Assembly: GCF_010093595.1 (NCBI RefSeq)
Contig: NW_022985441.1
Span: 1,233,838 to 1,297,837 of the forward strand
DNA: 64,000 nucleotides
Reading direction: 5' to 3'
Source: Mytilinidion resinicola
Taxonomy: Eukaryota; Ascomycota; Dothideomycetes; Mytilinidiales; Mytilinidiaceae
Part shown: piece by piece, positions 10,351-20,324 of the stretch
Numbering within the stretch: the stretch's first letter is position 1
Layout of the letters: every line of letters begins with the position of its first letter
Translations under genes and position numbers: made by a program
The notes under the pieces: model-generated
Seen by the model: the letters and a program-made list of their open reading frames with translations, nothing else
Databases searched by the model: none
Told to the model about the DNA's origin: nothing

Positions 10351-11516
10351 ACGTAGTATGAGTGCAAGTGGCCATTGAGAGCATGTGGCCACCCACCAAA
10401 ATCGCGCGACGCGTTACACAACAACAACCTCAATGGCCTCCCCACAACAGCAAGAGCCCCTTTCTCAAGAGGCTAGACTTGTTCTAGCTATCAATAGCTT
10501 CAAACAAGGCCAATTTAAAGCCCTCTAACCTGCCACAACAACGTACAATGTGCCCCGAACAACCGCCAGGCGCCGCATCGCCGGCATTGCACCAAAACGC
10601 GGTTTTGTCGCGCCAAATCGCCGTCTCACACCAGCACAAGAAGAGAGCCTCAAGCAGTGGATTCTATCAATGGATAAACGCGGCATGCCACCTGGAGTAC
10701 GCACTGTAGGACAGATGGCCAGCATTCTTGCTACCCAGCACCCTGGATCACGACCGGTCAACAAGGAATAGGCATATAACTTTGTTAAGAGTCACGACAA
10801 CCTAAAATCTAAATGGAATCGCAAATAATGGTTAATTGGTGTTAGTAAGAATAGCTGGATAACAAATAAGATTAGCCTTACCTGGCTAAATCTATTCTAT
10901 AAGCATACAAAAGATCGCACAGTTGGCACGCATCGGATGCTTATTCTGGACGGCCACAACAGCTATGTTGCCCCCGAATTTGATCAGTTCTGCCTAGAAC
11001 ACAATATTATTGTTGTCTGCATGCCTGCACATTCAATACATCTGCTGCAGCCGCTTGATATTAGTTGTTTCTCTGTGCTGAAGCGGGCCTACGGACGGCT
11101 TGTTGAGCAGATTATATGCTGCTTGAAAGCGAAGTTAAGAAGCTGCGCATGGAGAATTAACGCTAAAAACAAAAAAAGGCAAGGAAGCGCACGTATATAG
11201 CTAGAGGGGGTGTTTTATCAGGGGCAGAAGCAGCCGTTTGTGCATAAGGTGCACAGGAAGGGGCTGCAGAGGGGGCAGCAGAGGCAGCACCCGAGCAACA
11301 GCAACGAGTAAAACCGAAGTGCAGCATGTGCGAATCAACAGAATATAATGTACGTACGTGCCCTAGGCGGCAGGCAAGCAGATAGTAGATAGCCACATCA
11401 AATAGAATTGCTGGTGGTTAAGCAATTCGCATTATTTGGCCTCGGTCGCTTGGTGGGGTGGCCACATGCTCTCAATGGCCACATGCTCTCAATGGCCACT
11501 TGCACTCATATTACGT
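10351..11516 (+). mobile_element. Tc1/mariner (Fot1/pogo-like) element, internally deleted, 1166 bp
   Basis: The left end ACGTAGTATGAGTGCAAGTG and the right end are inverted repeats, matching over about 48 bp with one mismatch in the first 40. The right TIR carries an extra copy of a 19-bp block (ggccattgagagcatgtgg), absent from the left. Both ends are flanked by TA (10349-10350 and 11517-11518), the Tc1/mariner target site. Between them lies a decayed transposase lacking its middle part. Full-length relatives of this class are usually near 2 kb, so this is a non-autonomous deletion derivative that still has transposable-looking ends. Confidence 0.92.
10550..11394 (+). pseudogene. Fot1/pogo-type transposase remnant (HTH and DDE parts)
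   Basis: The N-terminal part (10550-10768) carries the CENP-B/Tc5-type helix-turn-helix region RLTPAQEESLKQWI with GQMASILA. After stops and a deletion, the DDE part resumes near 10,850: MLILDGHNSYVAPEFDQF and MPAHSIHLLQPLDISCFS, the second-Asp and third-acidic regions of DDE_1 transposases. Near 11,325 a different frame encodes the C-terminal Cys motif CSMCESTEYNVRTC, as in this family. The first catalytic Asp region is deleted, with several stops and frameshifts. It cannot make active transposase. Confidence 0.9.
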
Positions 11517-11919
11517 TAGCCCCGTGCACCTTAGTCAGCCAGCCGGCTCGTCCATCCTACTGACCCGTGTCTTCAATCACTCGCCGTGGCTGTCGTCCAA
11601 TTTCTCGCCTGTAGGGCGTAACTTAGTCCATGGCTTGCGGGATGTGAGTCGCGGCTGCGATTTTTCCCGTCGATGCTGGCCTGTCACATTCTGTTTTGGC
11701 TCATTCGCTGACTCGTGGCCAGGCTCACTCAACCGACCCTCCCTGCTCCCTGCTCCCTTAAAATGGTCGGCATCGTAGGCAGGTCAAAGTGGAGCCCTCG
11801 CGGCGAGGCGGGCTTACAGCCAGATATCCGGTATTTCGACGTCTTGAATTTCCTTGGTCAGCGCACCACTTGTACTGAGGACATAATCCACGCCCGCATG
11901 CGCATGGTTCTTAATCTCC

Positions 11920-12560
11920 TCCACGATTCTGACGCGCCAGCGTCATGGGTCCCGTTCTGGCTCCCTCTGGAGTCTGGACGCTGGAGCTCACCTTGCGCTA
12001 GGCTCTTTCCTTAGAAGCCTTGAAAAAGCCTAACCTATTGACTCAGGTTGCAGCACTACAACCTAGGATCAACAACTCATATGCCAGAAAGCTACTCTCC
12101 GAACATCAGCTGTAGAGAACCCAGCTGAAATCTCAGCTGTAGAGAACCGAGCTGAAGCCTCAGCTGTGCAGGGCTCATCTGAACTTACTAGCGCGCCACC
12201 CTGGGGGTGGCCCCCTTCCTTCCCCTAGTATATATACAACTAGCTAGACGTCTATAGAAATCAGAGTTCACATCAATTTCAACCTGAGTCTTCGACTTTG
12301 ACTATGCAAGTATTCGTATTGACTGCTCTGGAGACATGGCTGCGAATACTGGACTATCAGCGGGTGCACCCAACCTCTGCTATATAACATAAGGGCTAGA
12401 AGTTAATTCTGTATCCTGGATAGAGGCGGCGGCATGCGTAGAGAATGGACTTGTATTATGATCTGGTTTTCAGATTACGGTTCCAAATCTGGTCCCTGCC
12501 AACGTCAAAAATTCCAGGTCCTTGAAAAGGCGCCCAGCCCTCACAGTTCTAAAGGAAAAC
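11920..12560. repeat. Diverged repeat copy, partner of 9370-9850
   Basis: The matching blocks are described under the partner copy. In the second block (about 12,435-12,520) this copy keeps CA, TG and CG dinucleotides where the partner has TA, so this copy is the less altered one. Confidence 0.7.
12106..12185. repeat. 27-bp tandem repeat, three copies
   Basis: Units begin at 12,106, 12,133 and 12,160 with 'tcagctgtagagaacc(c/g)agctgaa'; the third is degenerate (tcagctgtgcagggctcatctgaa). Each unit is itself a near-palindrome (tcagctg...cagctga). No coding frame uses it convincingly. Confidence 0.8.
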
Positions 12561-13408
12561 TCACTGGAAATGGTACAGGGCACGCTAACTCAGGGCTCGG
12601 AGACAGATACTGGCTCTATGTTCTATTCTAGGGCTTTCTCCTTGTCCTGGATGTGGGCCACATACGCCAAGACCTGCCAAGGCAATGAGGTCCCATTTTC
12701 GGGCACCTGCGAGTTCGGCTGGCCTCTTCGAGTTCGGCTAGCCTCTTTGAAGTCGGCTGGCCATTTAAATTGTCTGCCAATAGCACAGTCCCGGCATCCC
12801 GTAAGCGTGCTAAAGACTCTAACGTAATTGACAAGCATGTGGCCACTACTCTTGTATATTTAACAATCTCTATAGTACCGCTCTTGAGTAACCCGAAGTA
12901 TGATATTCATGCATACAAAATGTGCTCAAGAACAATGAAAGAAGGCAGCCGTAAAAGGTTATGATGGTGAGTCCCAGGTTCCAGCCCTCAGTCCCTTTGC
13001 ATCAAGTTTCAAGAATATCAAAGAAATTCTATCTACACTGCATTTCTTGCGGAGGTAATCAGCGGCCGTCGAACGATAGCGAACGCCGAAGTAGGGAGAA
13101 GATTGTGGAATAAAGTGCTTCAACCGTTGTCAGTAAGGGTATCTAAGACGCCGCCTCGATATGGGAATTTGTGACTTCTCCTCCCTTAACAGCAATTGTT
13201 TTGGAGTATGACGGAGTCAGTCACACCGTCTTCGCAACCAGAGTGCAGTGTGAAGGGCCAAACAGTTCTACAAGGCATCCTTCTCGAATACCTTGCCAGC
13301 TGTGTTACTGTGTAGGTCCTAGTCGAGCTACGTTACAATGAGGTGCTAATGAGTGGCTATCTAGTTGGAGGTTCCAATCATTGTGATACCGCTGGAAGTG
13401 TCATACTC

Positions 13409-14139
13409 TTAGTCTTTCATCCCGCCTTCTAACCATTGCGTCAGTGTTATCGCAAACAAACAAGTCCCATCTTCGAGCTCAGCAACGACCTTAAAAGTCC
13501 ACGTTCCCGTCCGTATAAACATACCCGGAAGTTGGCAGTCGGTTAGGATATCGTTGTGGCCGCTGCTGCTCAGATGCTCCACGTACGCGCCCGTGGAATT
13601 GCGGATTGAGAGTTGACCCGCGAGGCTAAATCCTGTGGTGCGGAGGGGCACAGTGTAGCTCGTTTCGTCCTCATGCTCACCATTCGATAGGATGGCGGAA
13701 AGGGTTATGGTGAGGGTCGCGCTGGTGAGCAGCTTGTCAAGATGGGCCGGGTCCTTGTTCTTGGATGGAGGGATCTCGCCCCGGAGGAGCTGGAAGAAGA
13801 TTCGGTCGCTTTAACGAGTCTATTAGTTGTAACCTACTTATTTCGATCATGGTCCAGCATGGGTTGAGAAGAAAAGAAAGACGTTATCGACTTACGTGGG
13901 AACGGGCGATGGAGTAATCTCGAGAAATTCAATCTCAAACAGTTGCGAGGCCTTGGGAACTGGACCGTAAGTAGCATTATTGTGGCCGGGAACTTTGAGC
14001 GCGCCCTCTGGTGCAGTCATGTCTTCGACCTGGGCTATAACTTAGGCTTCTGGTGGGTGATTGAGCTTAAGGGGGTAGCGGCAGCGAAGACAGCCGGGAT
14101 GGCGCAAAGAGCAAGTGTTTGTACGAGAGCTGGCTTCAT
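13409..14139 (-). pseudogene. Small secreted protein of unknown function, frameshifted
   Basis: The ATG at 14,139 opens a clear signal peptide (MKPALVQTLALCAIPAVFAA). About residue 34 the frame meets TAG. Moving one base restores an open frame (TAPEGALKVPGHNNATYGPV, then FEIEFLEITPSPVP). A 87-nt intron (13,809-13,895) joins DRIFFQLLRGEIPPS and the rest, ending LTQWLEGG.KD. Exon lengths sum to one base short of a multiple of three, matching a single-base loss near 14,035-14,041. The mature part looks like a fungal secreted beta-rich family with an FFxxLRGE block and TGTWTFKV near the end. I recall it as a common hypothetical, without a known role. A sequencing error could also explain the shift. 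Confidence 0.6.
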
Positions 14140-15702
14140 TGAGAGTTGGCCAGATGTCCAGTCTGTGCGATGTGAATTGAAAGCTATGAGCTGAGGTGTG
14201 ATAAATTTTTGGATGTCAAAGTCGATGGCGTTGGAATGAGTGAATCAAGTTGCCACGTACTCAAGATGGCTAGTAGCGCTTGGTAGTTACATAGCCACAG
14301 ATTGTTTCAGGTTTGCTATGCTGGGAATGAAGGCAAGCTAATATACCGCCCTTCCATAGGGTCACGTTATATCCTGACGCTCAGCGGGTCGGACGTCGGC
14401 CCGAAGGCTTAGCGCGTGCCTCAACACCACGCGCATCCGATCCTCCTTCTCTCACTGTATTTACCTTCTTATAATCTCAATACATGGATTCATCCTACCT
14501 CCTTTGAGCCCTTGCACCCCCAATGTTGTAACCAAGCCTCCAACGTGGTAAAGCAACCCCCCAACACTTCTCACTTTCGCCGCAGCCGCATCATTCACAT
14601 CCTGAACCTCCCGTCTCCGCGCCTCCCCCAGCCACATCCAGCAGCATCAACGTCGCCCCAGCATCGCCTCTAACGTTGTAAAGAATCCCCCAACACCTTT
14701 CACCTTTGCCGCACTCGCATCACTCGCATCCTTCCCGATCACTCCACGTCCTGAAACTCCCATCTCCGCGCCTCCCCCAGCCACATCCGGCGGCATCACC
14801 TCCAACGTCGCCTCAATATTGCCTCCAACGCCGCTCCAGCATCGCCCCTAATGTTGTAAAGAATCCACCAACACCTTTTACTCTCGCCGCACCCACATCA
14901 TTCGCATTCTTCCCTGTCCCTCCGCGTCCTGAAACTCCCACCTCCGCCCCTCTCCCAGCCACATCCAGCAGCATCAACTTCGCCCCAGTATGGTCTCCAG
15001 CGTCACCTCCGCATCGTCTCCAACGTCGCCCCAGCATCAACCCTATGACTGCTCTCCTCACTCAACGGACTCGGTTTCTGTCCCCCGGTTACCCCCCACC
15101 CCCCCTCCCCTGCCGCCACTCTCCTATTACCCTGCCCCCTCGTAGCTGCTGCACTCACACTTCGCCTCTTCCTACGCTCCCTCACCAAGGCTCCCTCTTG
15201 TCCCTGCCTTTTAACCACCGCACTAGCAAGCTGCTGCTCCCGTTTCAAAATCCTCCACTACCATCCTCAGCCCAATATTAGGTCCTTGGCTTTGCCTGTT
15301 TCGTGATAGCATTGTCTATTTTTGAGAGCATCAGACTATTCTTGACATTGCAACACTGAAGCTGAGACAGAACGCCCCAAACCCAGTATGAAAGTCTCGT
15401 TTGTGCTAACCTGACTTCCCTCCCATTATACTGCGCCCTGAGATTACATTCAGCTAAGAAACATCATCCTCGATCCATTTAACAGAGTGGATATGGGGCG
15501 CGAACCCTGCCGAATAATCCTATAGAGACATGCCAACTATGAGTAATTATAGAAGTCTTCATGATTTTGCTCTTTAATTATCCCTTTACCACAATTTCCT
15601 GACAGTGGACCAAAAGTAAGGCTTCAATTCAGTCTTAACACTTTTAGTTTCATCGCTCTCCCCTTTTTTCTATTGTTTCAACTATATATAACACCGAGCG
15701 CG
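14140..15702. other. Intergenic region with C-rich minisatellite
   Basis: It lies between the divergent small secreted gene (minus) and the SGNH gene (plus). Its centre is the three-copy minisatellite at 14,545-15,047. A long plus-strand ORF (14,706-15,281) is Pro/Ser/His-rich and runs through the repeat, so it is not taken as a gene. The last 100 bases before 15,703 contain a TATA-like 'ctatatataac'. Confidence 0.5.
14545..15047. repeat. Minisatellite, three copies of about 130-190 bp
   Basis: Units start at 14,545, 14,675 and 14,853 with 'gt(t/g)gtaaag(a/c)a(t/a)cc.ccaacac'. Each unit then has 'gccgca.ccgcatcattcgcat', 'cctgaaactcccatctccgcg' and 'cccagccacatccagcagcatca'. The strand is extremely C-rich. 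Copies differ by indels and about 10-15 percent substitutions. Confidence 0.75.
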
Positions 15703-17669
15703 ATGTCTTTGAGGGGTTTCTCCCTCTTGGGACTTGTCGCCGCCGCTTCGAGCCAGAGCGCTGTACCAACCAACTTTGACTTCCGCGCAGCAGCCCAATC
15801 CATCTCGGCTGAATTGAGCTCTCCATCATTTGTACCATATTCCAGGCCAAATCAGAAGATCGAGGAGTTCATTGCTATTGGTGACTCGTATACAGCGGGT
15901 GGGTTTCTAAGACCTTTTTATCGGTACTTATCTAATAGTTGGCACTCAGGCACGGGCGCCAACGGGAACACGGAAACTATGGCCGGAGACGCTTGTCGTT
16001 GCAAACGATCCTACCCGATGCAAATGTCCACCGATGCAGATAACTGGGAATTCATCAATGGGGATAGGACACTTCCCCGCTTCAGCTTCCCCGCTTACAC
16101 TGGCGATACAACGGTCGAAGTTGTCAAGGAACAACTGAAAATGGGGGATTATAAGGAGAACAACAAGGATCTGCCCCGTGCTCAGCCCTTTGGAAAGCCT
16201 CAGCTTGCAGTTCATGACGATTGGAGGTAACGACGCTAAGCTGTCTAAGTGAGACACCCCATAGATGTTTCAACTATCTTTGCGATGTTTTGTTGACATT
16301 GGGGAAAACAGAATCTTGAACGACTGTGTCTACCGTGATTGGAAGCCGGGAGATTGCCAAGAGACCCTCCAAGGCCTACAGAAGGAAATCGACGACGGCA
16401 GCCTTCGCGACAAGATCAACGTTGCCTTGTACGCAGTTGCGCACGCGGGAAGACAGGCAGGAGGCGCCAATCCGAGAGAAAGCTTCCAAGTCTACGTTCT
16501 CAGCTACATCACCTTTTTCAACAAAGTTACAACGGCTTGCAACAAATTTTCCTGGGCCTACTGGTGGTGGATGACTACTCCCAAGCTCACCACGGATCTC
16601 CGCAAGCAACTTAATGGCTTCACCAGGGCTGTCAACGCAGTAATTAAGGCCGCCGCGCAGGATCTGGAACGCATGGGAGTGATCTTTATCGAAGATATGG
16701 ATAGTTGGTACAATGGCTATTGCTATTGCGAGAGTTACCATACTACCTATCCAATGGTCGACTACGATACATGATTCTGGTCCCCTTATGCCCATTTCGG
16801 CACTCCATCCGAAGGGCCAGGCGACCCCGATAACCCATACGCGGCCGGGACCGAGTCCCCCGGGCAGGTGCTTCTGGATTTTGTCTTCCCTGCGCAAAAT
16901 AAGGACGTCGCAAACGTGTCCGAAGCATCACCGCCGCCATGGGAGTGGGAGGGTGCCGACAAGTATCCGACGTTCGAAGCCCTCCTGGCCGCGATTCAGA
17001 AGGAGGGAAACTTCACTACATCGGGAGGCGATGCCGTCCCATTCAACGTGGTGCGGTCCTTCCATCCTAAGGGCACGGCATACGGGAAACACAGTGTTGC
17101 CGTGTTCAGCGCCATGGTAGAGAACAGGGATGTCGTCGCAAGTGGTGCTGGTGGTAAATACACCGAGCGATGCAAGGATGTGAGCCTCCCCATTTCTTGA
17201 GTAAGTACTATGATACATGACAGAATGACTGACAGTACCACAGGTGGACATCAAGGGCGACCACCTCCTTGTGGCAACCTGTACCAACAAGGACGGACAG
17301 GAAGTGCGGACCCAGGAGGCCCTAGGACTTTGCCTGCGTTACGACGGTGGAGCCCTAATACCCGCAGACAAGTAAGTTTTTCCCACGGCAGTAAATGGGT
17401 ATTCCTGGAGATTGGATAATACTAACCTCGAGCGTTGCAGTGGACAATATACACAGAATTGCCATGGCTGCTTTTTCAATGGTCCAGAATCGCCTGATCA
17501 CAATACCACGCTATGGTGTGTTTGCAAGAATGACAAGGATCCTTACATCAAATCTGCTTCTGTTAAACTGGATGATTTCATGACAGTTAAGGATGATGGA
17601 TATGTCAAGTGTTTTGGTCATATCAGCGCCCCAACTAGTCTCAAACGGTGGGAACGTGGGAGTTGGTGA
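15703..17669 (+). pseudogene. Secreted SGNH hydrolase fused to a CVNH lectin domain, broken
   Basis: Five exons are visible (15703-15898, 15950-16248, 16312-17179, 17244-17371, 17441-17669). A signal peptide (MSLRGFSLLGLVAAASSQS) is followed by the SGNH block I EFIAIGDSYTAG, with the nucleophile Ser. Block III TIGGND appears only after a one-base insertion near 16,213. The hydrolase continues through SYWWW..TPKLTTDLRK and a His near CESYHTT. TGA at 16,772-16,774 replaces a Trp in YDT-W-FWSPYAHF. From about 17,160 a cyanovirin-N homology pattern follows: CKDVDIKGDHLLVATC, LGLCLRYDGGAL, QNCHGCFF, LWCVCK, DDGYVKCFG. Restored length would be about 570 residues. The family acts outside the cell; the substrate is unknown. 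The two lesions make this copy inactive unless they are sequence errors. Confidence 0.8.
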
Positions 17670-17779
17670 AGAAAAAGATGTGGGATAAAGAAGAAGAAGC
17701 TTGAATGGTGAAGCAGCACATCGAAAAGAGCCTCAAGTTCGATGTGACAACTAGTTTCAGCACATGCCTAACATCTCGA

Positions 17780-18270
17780 ATACCCAAATGCCCCGCGGAC
17801 CCCGACCTCCGCACGCACCGCCTTCTCCCCACCAGACATCCTCCAACTGCAGCTCGAGAAACTCGTCTCCAACACCGTCATCAACCCCTTCACCGTCTCC
17901 TCGACGCCCGCACGGCGCCATCCTCTACAACTACTACCTCCTCCGCGTCATGTGACTCCTCCTCGCCGAAGCCTCGCTCGTGATCGGCTCGCTGCCCGAA
18001 CTCAGCCACATGCCCAACGTGGAGCAGCGGCGCCGGCCGTATCGAGACACTCGTCGTGGGTGTCGCGAACGCGACCAGCGAGAACATATCCAGCATGCTG
18101 GTTGACGTGCGCGCGGGGAGGCGGACGGAGGTGGAGTATATGAATGGGTGGTGAAGAGGGACGAGATGCTGGGTATGAGCTGTGTGACCAGCTTTATGAT
18201 CAAGGAGATGGTTAAGGGGAAGGGCATGATGATTAGTCGGGAGATTAAGGATACTGTACCGCTTGTGATG
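17780..18270 (+). pseudogene. Remnant of 2-dehydropantoate 2-reductase (ketopantoate reductase) C-terminal half
   Basis: Pieces of the ApbA/PanE C-terminal domain occur in order but in shifting frames: LQLEKLVSNTVINPFT near 17,840, ILYNYYLLRVM near 17,920, then a TGA. LLLAEASLVIGSLPELSHMP follows, then ETLVVGVANATSENISSML near 18,045, RAGRRTEVEYMNGW, and VKRDEMLGMSCVTSF with MVKGKGMMISREIKD near 18,150-18,250. This is the order and spacing of fungal ketopantoate reductase-like proteins (pantothenate pathway). The N-terminal NADP-binding half is absent. At least three frameshifts and one stop make it a relic. Confidence 0.75.
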
Positions 18271-18359
18271 TCTGGCGGGCCTGCAAAAAGTAGCACGGAA
18301 GATGATTATCGATGCAGAGATAGCTCGTATATGTGTAGTTCTATGTTGTATATAACGTA

Positions 18360-18755
18360 CTCCACAAGCGAGCGGTCCACCCAAGCGAGCGGTCCAGCCC
18401 AATATACACCAAAATATCAATATTTCATAGCAGAATATCTCAACAACTACTAAATAATAATTTATAAAAATTTAAATATAAGCTATTCTATATATAATCT
18501 ATAACATGTCAGGATGTTAAAGCTATTTATTCAGTAATTACTAAGATATTAGGCTAAAACTAAGCAAAACTACTAGATCTTTATAACTACTAAATAAATA
18601 GCCTTAAAATCTTAATATAATATAGATTATATATAACATAGCTTATACTTAAGATTTTATAAGTTATTATCTGGTGGTTGTTGAGATATTTTGCTATGAA
18701 ATATTGATTTTTTGGTGCTGGATCGCTCGCTTGGGTGGACCGCTTGCTTGTGGAG
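18360..18755. mobile_element. MITE-like element with long terminal inverted repeats, 396 bp
   Basis: The left end CTCCACAAGCGAGCGGTCCA is the inverted complement of the right end, which reads ...CGCTTGCTTGTGGAG. Similarity continues inward for about 140 bp on each side, through 'aatcaatatttcatagca' and 'tataagctat..tatatataatctata'. Each terminus itself holds a doubled 'aagcgagcggtcc'. The interior is very AT-rich with no ORF. I see no clear target-site duplication (gta versus cac outside the ends). Confidence 0.8.
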
Positions 18756-19189
18756 CACATTATCGATCTTTCATGCAGCACTGTTTCCATCGAGCTCCTT
18801 TCGAGCTTCGTGAGCTCCACGGAGGTGCCGCGTCCTTCTCTTGCCAGTCCTCATGTCGTCATACTCATTGGCTGCGGACAAGGTCCAGAGTAAGCATAGA
18901 TTATCCAAAGCGACTACAGTGGTGGTACAATACAAGTCTGAATGGCATGGATTCTGCAAGCATTGCGTGCTAGTAACGTGATCGTGTATATTATCAATCA
19001 ACGCACCTTTGTAATGTGGAGAGGGGTTGTACTGCGTAAGGCGGGGTGCAAGCATGTAGTATTCAAAGCTTTCATACTCCGTAGATACGCTCAATTATCT
19101 TCTTGGCTCAACCTCAACTTCAAATTTCTTCAATTACTCCGTGAACACATTTCAGACATCTCGAATCTTTCTAGTAAACAAACCCAATA
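18756..19189. other. Upstream region of the AsaB-like gene
   Basis: No gene is seen between the MITE-like element and the ATG at 19,190. The last 100 bases are CT-rich with 'cttcaatt', 'ctcaacctcaacttc' and end 'caaacccaataATGG', a plausible fungal 5' leader and start context. Confidence 0.5.
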
Positions 19190-20319
19190 ATGGCTTCCGC
19201 AGCTGTCCACAACGCTACGGCTTCAAGCTCCAAGCTGGACCAAGTCATCGAACCCCTAGCCGCGGCTCCCGCGACCAAGCCCGCAAAGCACAATGTCGCC
19301 ACTGAGCTGAACTACTACCAAGATCCTGGTGATGGATCGCTTCCTGCTCCCGTTTACGTTGGGTGCGTTGCTCTCCCCTCCTCCCCTCCCACGTCATACT
19401 CTTCAAATATTGAAGACGACCTGAGACTAAGCAAACCACAGCCGAGTCGATAATGTTGATCGTCCTCACGCCGCTGTTTCTACTACAATCCACGATATTT
19501 CCGGTGACGAGGAGAAGTACACGCTCGATGGGAACGGGTTTCAGTACGTGAAGCACGAGACCAAGGAGAAGGAGTTCCGCGACGATGAGAAGATAAAGGC
19601 AGAATACTACCCCGAGGTGGAACAGCTGTTGAAAGACAGCACCGGAGCCACCCGCGTCTTCGTCTTCGACCACACAATCCGCCGCGCTCCCACCGACAAC
19701 CGCGGTGCCCCGGGCGAGGAAATCAGACGCGGTCCGGGAAAGCGGGTGCACATTGATCAGTCGTACAGCGCGGCGAGGAGTCGCGTAACTCATCATCTCC
19801 CCGACGAGGCGGAGGAGCTGTTGAGGAAGAGGTTTCAGATCATCAACGTAAGTCCCGTTCCCCATCTCCATACTCTTCGACATCAAAATCGAGTTGAGCG
19901 CGTGCTTACGGCTGGCAGGTCTGGCGTCCCATCAAGACGATTACGCGCGACCCCCTCGCGCTCGCAGACGCGCATACAGTACCGGACAGCGACCTTGTTG
20001 GCGCGGCGTTGATCTATCCGAATCGCGAGGGCGAGACGTATGTCGTCAAGCCGAATCCAAGCCATCGGTGGTACTTCAAGTTTGGGCAGAGGCCGGATGA
20101 GCCGTTGTTTATCAAGTGTGAGTATTCTACTTTACTGGAGTGAGATGCTATGGGGAAGGGTTGGATGTTAATGTTAATGATGAGATAGGTTTCGACTCGA
20201 TTGATGATGGAAGTGTCGCAAGGAGGGTTCCGCATACGGCATTTGAGGATGCCGAGTTTAATGGGGAGCCGCCGAGGGAGAGCATTGAGGCGAGGACGTT
20301 GGTGTTTTACGATTATTAG
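19190..20319 (+). CDS. AsaB/CmcJ-type hydroxylase/desaturase-like protein
   Basis: Four exons (19190-19362, 19442-19847, 19919-20117, 20189-20319) encode 302 residues with no stop or shift. Landmarks of the CmcJ/NvfI/EfuI oxidoreductase family (also called AsaB or gibberellin-desaturase-like) are present in order: LNYYQDPGDGS, the early RVFVFDHTIRR, HIDQSYSAARSRV (with the metal-ligand His-x-Asp), VWRPIKT, RDPLALADA, NPSHRWYFK, IKCFDSIDDG and RVPHTAFED. These are thought to be non-haem Fe(II)/2-oxoglutarate-type enzymes acting in secondary metabolism. No synthase or other cluster enzyme is nearby, so the substrate is unknown. It is the only clearly complete enzyme gene inside the decayed region. 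Confidence 0.9.
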
Positions 20320-20324
20320 GGTTG

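Larger units (their letters stand above)
11517..13408. other. Repeat-rich intergenic stretch, no gene seen
   Basis: It contains the second copy of the diverged repeat (about 11,920-12,560) and a 27-bp tandem repeat at 12,106-12,185. There is a short palindrome near 12,195 (gccaccctgggggtggc) and a TATA-like run near 12,228. From 12,560 to 13,408 I recognise nothing beyond the 3' side of the small secreted protein gene; the ORFs there have no domain. Confidence 0.5.

Noticed and set aside
14706..15281. 191-residue plus-strand ORF
   Set aside because: It runs through the C-rich minisatellite, is Pro/Ser/His low complexity, and has no domain.
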